From assembly GCF_013393385.1 (NCBI RefSeq), contig NZ_AP023239.1, positions 2,914,001-2,978,000 of the forward strand: a stretch of DNA of 64,000 nucleotides, written 5' to 3'. The notes under the pieces are model-generated. The model was given only the letters and a program-made list of their open reading frames with translations. It had not been told where the DNA came from and ran no database searches. Within the stretch, counting starts at the first letter, position 1. Every line of letters starts with the position of its first letter. Below are positions 27,022-36,363 of this stretch, one piece after another. This DNA comes from Paenibacillus sp. URB8-2. Its GTDB lineage: Bacteria > Bacillota > Bacilli > Paenibacillales > Paenibacillaceae. Both the position numbers and the translations under genes were made by a program.

Positions 27022-28875
27022 ATGAGCTATGACGACAAGCCGCATTTCTCAGAGTTGATCTGGGAGGGCGATGAAAAAAATATGGCCGTGCCTCCGCGCG
27101 AAGCGGCTCGGGAGGAGGAAAAACGAGCCACCGAGGCGGACAAGAGTCAGAGGTTGAAGGAAAGCCGGAGTATATCCGAAAGACCCGAACAGCTGAAGCT
27201 GTGGGATTTGGAGCTCCCTGGTCGCAGGGAAGATAAGCGCGGCGGACTCCAAAGCGCGGCGGTTCCCCGAAGAGACGAGATTGTAAAGGATAAAGAAACT
27301 GCTTCCTCCCCCCGGCCGGCCACGACGGAAAGCCAGTTCGTAGAGCATGCAAGGGAGTTGGCCGATTATACCGAGACGTCGGCGGAATTCGTCAAATTCA
27401 AGAGCTATTGGCCGACCTACGGGCACATGACCGGTCCGCAGACGAAATGGTATTTCTATTGGCGAAATGAAGTCCGGAACGGTCGTTATCCCGAAACCGA
27501 TTTGTCTTATATTTTTCTGCATATATATGAGCTGATCAATGGTGTCGGCTGGGATACGCCGCAGAACGGCTATGAACAGCTATCCGGCTTATGGGAAGCT
27601 TACCGCGACACCTTCAAACGCCTCGATCACTATCTCGGCGGGTGGATTGCGGATTTCTCCTTTATCCATAAGCTGAATATTCCGCTGCGGGAAATTGTCG
27701 TCCGGGCTAAAGGTCTGGGCGGAGATTTGGCGGAGCTGGAGCTGAAACGCTGCCTTACGACCGCGCCGGAGCAGCTGACATTGACCGCGCTGTCGCTGAT
27801 GTCGGACTACGATATTACCAAGTCAAAGTTTTATGCGGGTCCCGGAAATGAGGTGCTGGAACGTTTCGTTCCGCAGGTAGTTGGTCTGGTGAACGCTTAT
27901 GTGACGCGCAAGCACGGTGCTTCGCTGCTTGAAATGTTTCCCCCCGGACCGCCGGCGATGAGGGAACGCTACTTGTTCCGCAGCGCCGTCTATGATATTT
28001 CAAAGTACGGCTATTCCGTCCTTGTCCCTGTCGTCCGTATCAGCAAATCTCCTCCGCTGAGGAGCCTGATCACCCGGCTGTTCCGGCTTACGGAAAATAA
28101 GCTGCGAGCGATGATGGACTACCGGGGGCGCCTGAAAGGTATTAGTATAGATAAAGACATTGAGGAGCTTGTCAGCAAATTCCTTGAACGAGAATTCCGC
28201 AAGGCGGAAAGGGAAGAGAAAGGACCGGATATTGTTATAGACAAGGACAAGCTGGAGCGGCTGCGCGGCGACTCGGAAGTTGTCCGCCATCTGCTGACGG
28301 TGGATGAACCGGAAGTGGAGAAGCCCGTCAGTGATTGGCCTGCGGCGGATTTGCCGACTGCGGACGAATCTAGCGCGTCTGTGCTTGCGCAGGGCAGCGA
28401 AGGAATTGGGCAGGAGCGGAACATTGCCGTAATATCTGACGGAACTGCGGGATCTGCAGTTTCTGCAGGATATGAAGGCGTAGTACCGGATACGCAGAAG
28501 CCGGTAGAGGAACTTCCGACTGCAGCAGACGGAGCGGCCAATGGAACAGCGGGCGCGATAATCAGGGGCAGCGAGGCCATATACGAAGCGCAGACAGCAC
28601 CGAATGAACCGCAGGTGCCATCAATAGTGCCCGAGAACGAGTGGGAAGCAATGGCCGGCGCGCTCAGTCCCTTGCAGCGTCAGGCTGTATTGGCCCTTTC
28701 GGGGCCGGATGGTCCTGCCGAGCTGCGCAGACTTGCTGCTGCCCAAGCGGCGCTGCCCGATCTGCTGATTGACGAAATCAACGAAATCGCAATGGATGTG
28801 CTCGGCGACCTGCTGATCGACGGCGAGGAATTCTCGCCTGAGCATGCGTCCTTGCTGCAATACTTGAAGAGGTGA
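27022..28875 (+). CDS. TerB_N/TerB_C domain protein, first gene of a putative defence operon
   Basis: A 617-residue protein taken from the ATG at 27022, just after GGGATGG; two upstream in-frame ATGs (26965, 27004) are unlikely because of the extended -10 at 26958-26966. A charged, low-complexity N-terminal stretch (1-100) precedes a TerB_N-like domain (about 110-300) containing FKSYWPTYGHMTGPQTKWYF, WRNEVRNGRYPETDLSYIFL and YELINGVGW. A long disordered Ala/Glu/Pro linker (about 430-540) leads to a TerB_C-like C-terminus (LSPLQRQAVLALSG, LIDEINEIAMDVLGDLLID). Family knowledge: TerB_N/TerB_C proteins occur with ATPases and helicases in predicted DNA-processing or phage-defence islands. The next genes are exactly such an ATPase and helicase. 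Confidence 0.8.
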   Translation: MSYDDKPHFSELIWEGDEKNMAVPPREAAREEEKRATEADKSQRLKESRSISERPEQLKLWDLELPGRREDKRGGLQSAAVPRRDEIVKDKETASSPRPATTESQFVEHARELADYTETSAEFVKFKSYWPTYGHMTGPQTKWYFYWRNEVRNGRYPETDLSYIFLHIYELINGVGWDTPQNGYEQLSGLWEAYRDTFKRLDHYLGGWIADFSFIHKLNIPLREIVVRAKGLGGDLAELELKRCLTTAPEQLTLTALSLMSDYDITKSKFYAGPGNEVLERFVPQVVGLVNAYVTRKHGASLLEMFPPGPPAMRERYLFRSAVYDISKYGYSVLVPVVRISKSPPLRSLITRLFRLTENKLRAMMDYRGRLKGISIDKDIEELVSKFLEREFRKAEREEKGPDIVIDKDKLERLRGDSEVVRHLLTVDEPEVEKPVSDWPAADLPTADESSASVLAQGSEGIGQERNIAVISDGTAGSAVSAGYEGVVPDTQKPVEELPTAADGAANGTAGAIIRGSEAIYEAQTAPNEPQVPSIVPENEWEAMAGALSPLQRQAVLALSGPDGPAELRRLAAAQAALPDLLIDEINEIAMDVLGDLLIDGEEFSPEHASLLQYLKR

Positions 28876-28883
28876 CATAAGGC

Positions 28884-30206
28884 ATGAATGAACTGAAAAT
28901 ACCGAAACGAATGACGACGGCGCTCGTCAACTCGCTGACGGCGGGCGTTGTCCCGCGCATTGGACTGGAGCATATCGCCGTCGGACGCCGCGCGGAGATC
29001 GAATCAATCTTGCGCGATCTTGACAACATTGCCGAAGGTGGCGCGGCCTTTAAGCTGATTACGGGCAAATACGGCAGCGGCAAAAGCTTTTTGCTCCAGA
29101 TGATCCGCAATTACGCAATGGACCGCGGGTTCGCGGTCGCCGACGCCGATCTGTCGCCCGAGCGAAGACTGGTCGGCACCAAAGGACAGGGCTTGGCCAC
29201 CTACAAGGAGCTGATGAGCCACTTGTCCACCCGCACCCGTCCGGACGGAGGAGCGCTGGAAGTCATCCTTCAGAAATGGATATCCTCGCTGCAGCAGAAG
29301 ATTATGCAGGAACGGGGTATGGATCCCGGACATCCTGCTTTTGCCGGAGAGGTCGAGAAGGAGATTTTTGCCGTCGCCTCCGATATGCGGAGTCTCGTGC
29401 ATGGCTTTGACTTCGCTAAAGTGCTTGCGGCTTATTGGAACGGCCACAAGCTTGGGGACGAGGATTTGAAGCAGGAGGCGCTGCGCTGGCTGCGCGGCGA
29501 ATTCGCGACACGCACGGAATCCCGGAAGGCGCTGGGTGTCGGGGTCATTATCGATGACGACAACTGGTACGATTATATGAAGCTGTGGGCGGAATTTTCC
29601 GCGGCCATCGGCTACAAGGGGCTGCTGCTGTTCATCGATGAAGGCGTCAATTTGTATAAAATTACAAACAGCGTCTCCAGACAGAGCAACTATGAAAAGC
29701 TGCTGACCATGTTCAACGACACGATGCAGGGCAAGGCGGAGCATCTCGGGATTTTTCTTGGCGGAACACCGCAGTTTGTCGAGGATCACCGGCGGGGACT
29801 GTTCAGCTATGAGGCGCTGCGGTCCAGGCTAGTGGCCGGACGGTACGGCTTCGCCGCTCCGAATAATTTCTCGGGGCCGATTATTCCGCTCGACATGCTG
29901 TCTTCCGAGGAGATTCTCGTACTGCTGCAAAGACTTCGGGATATTCATTCGCTGCATTACGGCTATCCGTCCGCGTTGACCGACGACCAGCTTGTTCATT
30001 TTATGGAGGAAGCCTCTTCCAGGCTGGGCGCAGACGAACTTCTGACGCCCCGCGAGCTGGTGCGCGATTTCATGGACCTGCTGCATACGCTGCACGGCAG
30101 TCCGGAGACTTCATTCGAAAGCCTGGTCGGAGAACGGACAGCAGCCGGCAAATCCGAAAGCGGCAAGGATACGATGGACGATCTATTGGCGGAGTTTGAG
30201 CTATGA
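28884..30206 (+). CDS. BrxD-like P-loop ATPase (DUF2791 type)
   Basis: A 440-residue ATPase, 8 bases after the TerB gene. Walker A is GKYGSGKS (residues 61-68), Walker B LLLFIDEG (about 246-253), and a sensor-like segment is FLGGTPQFVEDHRRGLFSYE. The start RMTTALVNSLTAGVVPRIGL and the RLVAGRYG and PLDMLSSEEILVLLQRLRDI segments match the BREX BrxC/BrxD-type ATP-binding family. In type 2 BREX, BrxD occurs with the BrxHI helicase. Here the same pair occurs without any BrxA/B/C, PglX or PglZ gene in the window. The gene overlaps the helicase gene by four bases (ATGA), so they are translationally coupled. Confidence 0.85.
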   Translation: MNELKIPKRMTTALVNSLTAGVVPRIGLEHIAVGRRAEIESILRDLDNIAEGGAAFKLITGKYGSGKSFLLQMIRNYAMDRGFAVADADLSPERRLVGTKGQGLATYKELMSHLSTRTRPDGGALEVILQKWISSLQQKIMQERGMDPGHPAFAGEVEKEIFAVASDMRSLVHGFDFAKVLAAYWNGHKLGDEDLKQEALRWLRGEFATRTESRKALGVGVIIDDDNWYDYMKLWAEFSAAIGYKGLLLFIDEGVNLYKITNSVSRQSNYEKLLTMFNDTMQGKAEHLGIFLGGTPQFVEDHRRGLFSYEALRSRLVAGRYGFAAPNNFSGPIIPLDMLSSEEILVLLQRLRDIHSLHYGYPSALTDDQLVHFMEEASSRLGADELLTPRELVRDFMDLLHTLHGSPETSFESLVGERTAAGKSESGKDTMDDLLAEFEL

Positions 30207-32398
30207 GCGATAACCCGTTTTACCGGCTTGCGCCGTTTATCAAGGAGTTTATTTACAGAAACCGCTGGGAAACACTGCGCGAAGCGCAGGTGGACGCCTG
30301 CCGGGTGCTGCTGGAGTCGCCGGATCATCTGCTGATCGCGTCGGGAACCGCGTCGGGCAAGACGGAGGCGGCTTTTTTTCCCGCGCTGACCGAGCTGTAT
30401 GAGAATCCCTCTTCCTCTGTCGGAATTCTGTATATTGCTCCGCTCAAAGCGCTGATCAACGACCAGTTCGCCAGGTTGAACGACCTGCTGGTCGAAGGCG
30501 GCATTCCCGTCTGGCATTGGCACGGCGATGTGCCGCAGGCCGAGAAGACGAAGCTGATGAAGAATCCGTCCGGAGTGCTCCAGATTACCCCCGAGTCGCT
30601 TGAAGGCCTGCTGATGAACCGTCCGAACGCCATTCCGGCGCTGTTCGGCGATCTGCGCTTTGTCATCATTGACGAAGTGCATGCCTTTATGGGCGCCGAC
30701 CGGGGCATCCAGGTGCTCAGCCTGCTCACAAGGATATCCCGAATGGCGGGCTGTTCTCCGCGCCGGATCGGGCTGTCCGCCACACTCAGCGACTATGATA
30801 CCGCAACCCGCTGGCTTGCCGCGGGGACGCGGGAGCAGGTACGGATATCCGCGCCCCAGGGCGGGCGGAAGCTTCGCTTGAGCGTCGAGCATTTTTCTTT
30901 TCCCGATGCCCGGGACGAGAAGCAGTCCGAACAGCTGGAGCTTGCCCGCAAAGCCTATTACGACTACATTTACGACCATACCCGGCTTAAAAAAGCGCTG
31001 GTCTTCACCAACAGCCGCACCGACGCGGAAACGGCGATCCTTGAAATGAGGCGCATTGCGGCGAGGCGCCAGGAGCCGGACGTGTTCCACGTCCATCACG
31101 GCAGCATTTCCGCGATGCTGCGGGAGGAGGCGGAGGCCGCGCTCCGCGAAGGCCCCGGTGCGGCGGTTGCCGCAGCGACGCTCACGCTGGAGCTGGGCAT
31201 CGATCTGGGCGAGCTGGAGCGGGTCATGCAGCTCGGGGCGCCTTACAGCTGCTCCAGCTTCGTGCAGCGGCTGGGCCGCTCGGGACGCCGGGGCGACGCC
31301 GCGGCGGAGATGATGTTCGTCACGCCGGAGGAAGAGGACGAGGAAGCGCAGCTGCCGGCGCGCATGCCCTGGACCCTGCTCCGGGCGATCGCCGTTATTG
31401 AGCTTTATGTGCGGGAGAAATGGGTCGAGCCGCTTACCGTTCGTAAGCTGCCGATGGGCCTGCTTTATCACCAGACGATGAGCATACTCAAGAGCATGGG
31501 TGAGGCTGAGCCCGAAGAGCTGCGGGAAGCCGTTCTCTCGCTCCCTTCTTTTCGGGATTTCAGCGAAGAGGATTATGACGCATTCATGGCTTACCAGCTG
31601 GGAATGGGCCAGATAGAGCAAATGGATGAAGGCAGCCTCCTGATCGGTCTTGCCGGAGAGAAGATCGTCAATAACTTTCGCTTTCTGGCCGTCTTCAAGG
31701 ACGACGAGGAGCATGTCGTATATAACGGCACGGAGGAAATCGGGTCGATTACGACCGTGCCGCCCCCGGGCTACTGCTTCACGCTAGCAGGCAAGCTGTG
31801 GAAGGTGGAAGAGGTGGACAACCGCCACAAGGCGGTGTATGTGAAATCGTCGCGCGGCAAAGTCGATACATTGTGGCTTGGCGCAGGCGGCGATGTGCAT
31901 ACCCGGATCATGACCAAAATCCGGGACATACTCGGAGATACGACTCTTTACCCGTATCTCGCGCCTAGAGCGGCAGCCCGGCTTGAGCGGGCTCGGCGGC
32001 TGGCGCGGGAGAGCGGATTGCTTCTGCGCTCCGTACTTCCGGCCGGCGGCGATTCGCTGTTCATTCTGCCCTGGGCGGGCAGCCGGACATTCCGCACACT
32101 GGAGCGGCTGTTGAAGCACAAGCTGACGCGTCCGCTGGCCTTGCGCTCGGTTGTGCCGATGGAGCCTTATTACATGGTCGTCGCCGGAAAGGCGGACGCC
32201 GATTGGCTGGAGGCTTCCATCCTGGAAGCAGGCTCCGCAGGAGTAGACCCGCTGGAATTGCTGGCTCCGGGCGAAGCTCCCTACTTAGGGAAATACGACG
32301 AGTGGATTCCCCAAGACCTGCTGCGTAAAGCATTTGCGGTGGACGGTTTGGACGTCCCGGGCTTCCATGAGATGGTGGAGCGTTGGCGGAGGGACTAG
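30203..32398 (+). CDS. BrxHI/Lhr-like DEAD/DEAH superfamily 2 helicase
   Basis: A 731-residue SF2 helicase. Motif I is GTASGKT (residues 48-54), Ia IAPLKALINDQ, II DEVH (157-160), III SAT (192-194), IV ALVFTNSRTDAE, V LELGIDLGELERV, and VI QRLGRSGRRGD (about 357-367). The C-terminal region resembles BrxHI/Lhr-type helicases and contains a beta-rich segment before the end. It would unwind or translocate on DNA using ATP. Last gene of the TerB-ATPase-helicase operon; by eye this gene is GC-richer than its flanks. About 400 bases of repeat-bearing intergenic DNA follow. Confidence 0.9.
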   Translation: MSDNPFYRLAPFIKEFIYRNRWETLREAQVDACRVLLESPDHLLIASGTASGKTEAAFFPALTELYENPSSSVGILYIAPLKALINDQFARLNDLLVEGGIPVWHWHGDVPQAEKTKLMKNPSGVLQITPESLEGLLMNRPNAIPALFGDLRFVIIDEVHAFMGADRGIQVLSLLTRISRMAGCSPRRIGLSATLSDYDTATRWLAAGTREQVRISAPQGGRKLRLSVEHFSFPDARDEKQSEQLELARKAYYDYIYDHTRLKKALVFTNSRTDAETAILEMRRIAARRQEPDVFHVHHGSISAMLREEAEAALREGPGAAVAAATLTLELGIDLGELERVMQLGAPYSCSSFVQRLGRSGRRGDAAAEMMFVTPEEEDEEAQLPARMPWTLLRAIAVIELYVREKWVEPLTVRKLPMGLLYHQTMSILKSMGEAEPEELREAVLSLPSFRDFSEEDYDAFMAYQLGMGQIEQMDEGSLLIGLAGEKIVNNFRFLAVFKDDEEHVVYNGTEEIGSITTVPPPGYCFTLAGKLWKVEEVDNRHKAVYVKSSRGKVDTLWLGAGGDVHTRIMTKIRDILGDTTLYPYLAPRAAARLERARRLARESGLLLRSVLPAGGDSLFILPWAGSRTFRTLERLLKHKLTRPLALRSVVPMEPYYMVVAGKADADWLEASILEAGSAGVDPLELLAPGEAPYLGKYDEWIPQDLLRKAFAVDGLDVPGFHEMVERWRRD

Positions 32399-32453
32399 CA
32401 CTCGGTCAGAGCTTGAACGAAGGTTATATTTGAACTCAGAAGTCATGTGCATG

Positions 32454-32585
32454 AACGGGAAAACCTCCCTTTAATTCACTGTAATGAGGATATCTCAGCC
32501 AATAAACAGGAAAAACTCCAGCTAATTGGCCGTTTCCTCGTCATTTCGGGCTGAAACGCCAGTTTTATAGGGAGTTTTTCCCGCT
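32454..32585. repeat. Palindromic intergenic repeat element (about 130 bp)
   Basis: Terminal arms AACGGGAAAACCTCCCT (32454-32470) and AGGGAGTTTTTCCCGCT (32569-32585) are inverted repeats matching at 15 of 17 positions. Inside is a second copy of the arm motif (ACAGGAAAAACTCCA, near 32506-32520) and a nested pair GGCCGTTTC/GAAACGCC. The structure could fold as a long cruciform or hairpin and resembles the small intergenic repeats of Paenibacillus genomes. It has no coding capacity. Confidence 0.55.
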
Positions 32586-32725
32586 TGAGCCTGACAGAAG
32601 CCTCATTTTGCAAAAATTAGGGGGAGGAATTCCGCTTCGTCCGGTCCGATGAGCCGATTCGTAATTTTTTGTATAACTTCGTAGTCTTTACATCAAAGAG
32701 TCTCTGAAAAGGGTATCTGGAAAAG

Positions 32726-32770
32726 CTAAAAACTCCCGATCCGCTGATAACAGCAGAAAGGGAGTTTTTG
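32726..32770 (-). terminator. Terminator of the permease gene, built from the same motif as the repeat
   Basis: AAAAACTCCC...GGGAGTTTTT encloses a 23-base loop containing a small inner stem. It works in either direction. On the minus strand it follows the permease gene (stop at 32805). The stem motif matches the arms of the repeat 150 bases to the left. Confidence 0.7.
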
Positions 32771-32804
32771 CTTAAGATTGCACTCAATAGGACAGCCAGA
32801 TCGC

Positions 32805-33881
32805 TTACAGCACAAGCGCGCCCACGATTCCTCCGAGAATACCGATAGCTATTACCGAGAAGAAGACGAACCATACGACCCGTCGTGGAAAAGAACGGTA
32901 TACCATTAGCAGGGACGGCAGGCTGATGGTCGGCAGCGTCACGAGCAGCGCTCCGGCAACGCCTGTTCCGAACCCGAACGAAAGAAAGGTTCCGATAATC
33001 GGAATTTCAGCCGCGGTTGGAATGACAAACAAAGTTCCTGCGATGGCGAAAATAATGACGGCGAGGATACCGCTGGCGACACCGGCTCCAAGAGACGGGA
33101 ACATCCAGGCCCGCGCCGCGCCTAGCAGCAGAACGGTAATGACATAGGCCGGAACGACGGCAAGAAGCATTTTTCCCACTGCGGCCGTCCAGCGAAGCAG
33201 CAGCGGACCATCATTCGGGGAAGCTGCCTTCACCGGCTCGGCAATCGCCTCGGGAACCGTCGTATTCCCGGCGAATTTATTGGCGAAGTAGCTGATGCCG
33301 AACGTCAGAGCAAGTCCGAATACGATCCGCATCAATGTAAACTTCCACGACAATACAAAGGTCATGAATATCAGGGTTGCCGGATTAAGGACGGGATTGC
33401 CGATCCAGAACGCCAGCGCGGCGCCCACGGATACGTTCTTCTTACGCAGTCCGACCGTAATCGGCGCGGCGCAGCATGAGCACATCATGCCGGGGATAGA
33501 AGCAATTCCGGCAAGAGCCGTACTCTTGAAATTGGCCTTGCCGAGAAGGCGCAAAAGCCACTTGGACGGGATAAGCACCTGGACGAGTGAGCCCAGCAGA
33601 ATGCCAAGCACCGCGGCTTTCCATACCGATTTGAAATAAGCGGCCGCATAATCCAGCGCGGCTTGCAGCGAAGGCGCGGGAGCCGCCGCTTCCTTACCGG
33701 TCAAAATGGAAGAACCGATGGAATGCTCGGCGGCAGCCTTAAACGCTTTGTGGTAGTAAGGCCACCACTTGACATAGGTGAGTCCGGCAATGGCGATAAC
33801 CAGAAAAATAACCGCAAGTGCTATGGCCTTGAAATCTCCGGATTTTTGAGGCAGTGATGAACGGTTTGCAGCAGGTGACAT
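32805..33881 (-). CDS. Permease of the DUF318/ArsP_1 family
   Basis: A 358-residue membrane protein with eight or so helices in two halves. A diagnostic cysteine cluster lies in GMMCSCCAAPITVGLRKK, followed by GAALAFWIGNPVLNPATLIF; the second half contains GTLFVIPTAAEIPIIGT. Related proteins export organoarsenicals (ArsP) or are of unknown substrate. No ars operon is nearby, so arsenic export is not implied. The gene faces selD divergently. Confidence 0.85.
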   Translation of the reverse strand: MSPAANRSSLPQKSGDFKAIALAVIFLVIAIAGLTYVKWWPYYHKAFKAAAEHSIGSSILTGKEAAAPAPSLQAALDYAAAYFKSVWKAAVLGILLGSLVQVLIPSKWLLRLLGKANFKSTALAGIASIPGMMCSCCAAPITVGLRKKNVSVGAALAFWIGNPVLNPATLIFMTFVLSWKFTLMRIVFGLALTFGISYFANKFAGNTTVPEAIAEPVKAASPNDGPLLLRWTAAVGKMLLAVVPAYVITVLLLGAARAWMFPSLGAGVASGILAVIIFAIAGTLFVIPTAAEIPIIGTFLSFGFGTGVAGALLVTLPTISLPSLLMVYRSFPRRVVWFVFFSVIAIGILGGIVGALVL

Positions 33882-34036
33882 AACAATGAATGACCTCCAT
33901 CTGTTTTAATTCGAAATGTTACAATTATAACATAGCAGGGCAGCTAACAAAGCTTATTTTGCGAAAATATACTAGAATGATGTAATATATTAGGTACTGC
34001 GATTTTTGAATTCACGATTAAGGAGTTGAGTGTTTG

Positions 34037-35086
34037 ATGTCTCAAACTGAAACGATAAAACTAACCTCTTTATCCTCTAAAGGAGGATGCGGCTGTAAAA
34101 TCGGCCCCGCCGATCTCATGCAGGTTATCCGGAATTTGCCGAAATCGGTACCGAACCCCGATCTGCTGGTCGGACTCGATACGAGCGACGATGCCGGTGT
34201 GTACAAGCTGACCGATGAGCTGGCGCTGGTTCAAACGGTTGACTTCTTTACACCGATTGTCGACGATCCGTATTCCTTCGGCCAAATCGCCGCCGCCAAT
34301 GCGCTGAGCGATATTTATGCCATGGGCGGAAAGCCGTTGACCGTCCTTAACATTGTCGCTTTTCCCATCTCCACGCTGGATAAAAGCATTCTGGCCGACA
34401 TTCTGCGCGGCGCCGCGGACAAGGTGAGCGAAGCGGGCGCAACGTTAGTCGGCGGTCATTCCATCGATGATAAAGAGCCCAAATTCGGCCTTGCCGTAAC
34501 CGGCCTCGTCCATCCGGATAAAGTGCGGACCAACGCCGGCTCACGGCCGGGAGACAAGCTGATCCTCACCAAGCCGATCGGGGTCGGGATTCTGACCACC
34601 TCGATCAAGAAAAGCCGGCTGTCCCCCGAAGAAACAGCACGGCTCACGGCGGTTATGTCCACACTCAATAAGACTGCCGCGGAAGTGATGAGCTCGTACG
34701 AAGTTCACGCCTGCACGGATGTTACGGGCTTCGGGCTGCTTGGACACGCCTCGGAAATGGCGAAGGGCAGCGGCAACGGGCTTACCATTCGGAGAGACGA
34801 TGTACCGGTGCTGCCTAGAGCCCGCGAGCTGGCGGAGGAAGGCTTCGTTCCCGGGGGAACGCGCAACAACTTCGCTCATCTGGAAGGCTCAGTCATCTAT
34901 CCCGAATCACTGGATCAGATCGGCCGTTATCTGTTATGCGATGCCGTAACCTCGGGGGGACTCCTGATTTCCGTGGCCGCTCATGAGAGCGAAGCACTCC
35001 TGGGAGATCTTGTAGCCGCTGGCGTAGAGGCCGCTGTCATAGGAGAAGTTACCGCCGAGCAACCGGGCCTAATTACGGTTGTTTAA
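34037..35086 (+). CDS. selD: Selenide, water dikinase SelD
   Basis: A 349-residue enzyme starting at ATG 34037 (a TTG lies just before it) after AAGGAG. It makes selenophosphate from selenide and ATP. The active-site segment is GGCGCK (Cys18 with Lys21), Cys rather than selenocysteine, so no Sec insertion is needed for its own synthesis. Typical segments follow: GLDTSDDAGVYKL, NALSDIYAMGGKPLTVLN, DVTGFGLLGHASEMA and PGGTRNNF. It is directly followed by mnmH, so its product most likely feeds tRNA selenation. Confidence 0.96.
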   Translation: MSQTETIKLTSLSSKGGCGCKIGPADLMQVIRNLPKSVPNPDLLVGLDTSDDAGVYKLTDELALVQTVDFFTPIVDDPYSFGQIAAANALSDIYAMGGKPLTVLNIVAFPISTLDKSILADILRGAADKVSEAGATLVGGHSIDDKEPKFGLAVTGLVHPDKVRTNAGSRPGDKLILTKPIGVGILTTSIKKSRLSPEETARLTAVMSTLNKTAAEVMSSYEVHACTDVTGFGLLGHASEMAKGSGNGLTIRRDDVPVLPRARELAEEGFVPGGTRNNFAHLEGSVIYPESLDQIGRYLLCDAVTSGGLLISVAAHESEALLGDLVAAGVEAAVIGEVTAEQPGLITVV

Positions 35087-35108
35087 GGCATAAGAAGGAG
35101 AGAGAGTA

Positions 35109-36182
35109 TTGTTTCAGGATATTTCGCTCGAAGAGCTTCGGGCGCTTAAAGAACGTAAAGAGATGACTATCATTGACGTCCGCTCCCCATCCGAATACAG
35201 AGATGCCACGCTTCCCGGCAGCCTGAATATTCCTCTCTTCGACGATGCGGAGAGGGCAGAAGTCGGCACGCTGTACAAGCAGACGAGCATCCAGGCGGCC
35301 AAAGACCGCGGGCTGGAGCTGGTCTCCGCCAAGCTCCCGGCGTTTATCCGACAGTTCGGGGAGATTCCAGGGAACAAAGCCGTATTCTGCTGGAGAGGGG
35401 GCATGCGAAGCCGGACGACGGCGACGCTGCTCTCCCTTATGGACATTCACGTGTACCGTTTAACCGGGGGATACAAGGCTTACCGTAAATGGGTGGTCGA
35501 GACGCTGGAATCCTATGATTTCAAGCCGCATTCCTATATCATCCACGGCAACACCGGGACGGGCAAAACGGCGCTGCTGCACCGTCTTCAGCATAACGGC
35601 TATCCCGTTATCGATCTGGAAGGCATGGCGGGACACCGGGGTTCGATTTTCGGACAGGTCGGACTCCACGCGAACAACCAGAAGACCTTTGACAGCCTGC
35701 TGCTGGAAAAGCTGGTCACGCTAGAACAATCGCCGTATGTCCTGTTTGAGGCGGAAAGTATGCGGATAGGAAAGGTCGTAATGCCGCCGTTTATGGGCCG
35801 GCAGAAAGAGACCGGTACCCAAATTCGGATTGAATTGCCGCTTGAAGCCAGGGTTGCGCAGATTATGCTGGATTATCGGCCCCATGAGCATCAGGAAGAA
35901 ATTCTGGCGGCATTCCGCAGAATCAAATCCCGCATTCATGTGCCCATTGCTGCGGAGATCGACCGGAGCCTGACTACAGGAAATTTCGAGAATGCGGTCC
36001 TGCTCCTGCTGGAGCATTATTACGATCCGAAATACGATTATACTTTCGAACAGTACGGAGAATCCGAAAAAATCTCGTTGAATGTAAATAATGTGGAGGA
36101 AGCGGAAACGGCGGTAGCCGCCTTGCTGCGGGAACGCCATCACGGGTCCCCGAGTTCGGGCGAACGACGATTGCATGTGTAA
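35109..36182 (+). CDS. mnmH: tRNA 2-selenouridine synthase MnmH (SelU/YbbB)
   Basis: A 357-residue protein starting at TTG 35109 after AAGGAGAGAG. The N-terminal rhodanese domain (IDVRSPSEYRDATLPGSLNI) has the catalytic Cys94 in AVFCWRGGMRSRT. The C-terminal P-loop domain has HGNTGTGKTALLH (about 146-158) and the MnmH signature FEAESMRIGKVVMPP. It converts 2-thiouridine at the wobble position of tRNAs for Lys, Glu and Gln to 2-selenouridine, via geranylation, using selenophosphate. Co-occurrence with selD and absence of selA/selB in the window suggests selenium is used at least for tRNA here. Confidence 0.95.
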   Translation: MFQDISLEELRALKERKEMTIIDVRSPSEYRDATLPGSLNIPLFDDAERAEVGTLYKQTSIQAAKDRGLELVSAKLPAFIRQFGEIPGNKAVFCWRGGMRSRTTATLLSLMDIHVYRLTGGYKAYRKWVVETLESYDFKPHSYIIHGNTGTGKTALLHRLQHNGYPVIDLEGMAGHRGSIFGQVGLHANNQKTFDSLLLEKLVTLEQSPYVLFEAESMRIGKVVMPPFMGRQKETGTQIRIELPLEARVAQIMLDYRPHEHQEEILAAFRRIKSRIHVPIAAEIDRSLTTGNFENAVLLLLEHYYDPKYDYTFEQYGESEKISLNVNNVEEAETAVAALLRERHHGSPSSGERRLHV

Positions 36183-36253
36183 GGATCGGCGCTCCTGTCT
36201 TCCGTGATCGGATTCAATGATTTTGATCTTGGCTTTGCTCCACCTGAATCTCC

Positions 36254-36280
36254 AATCCCCGGACGTCCGGGGATTTTTTG
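36254..36280 (+). terminator. Terminator of selD-mnmH
   Basis: Perfect self-complementary stem AATCCCCGGAC/GTCCGGGGATT followed by TTTTTG. Confidence 0.85.
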
Positions 36281-36363
36281 TCTTTCCTTCGTCGGCCAGG
36301 TCACCTTTACTGCTCAATTCACATCCGGTGGAATCTATAATTTGACAGCGGCTGATATAAGCC

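Noticed and set aside
29996..31714. Minus-strand open frame of 572 codons in the helicase region
   Set aside because: Antisense to the well-conserved ATPase and helicase genes; long because of the high GC content there.
32805..33881. ArsP arsenic efflux function for the DUF318 permease
   Set aside because: No ars genes nearby, and the family contains many members with unknown substrates.
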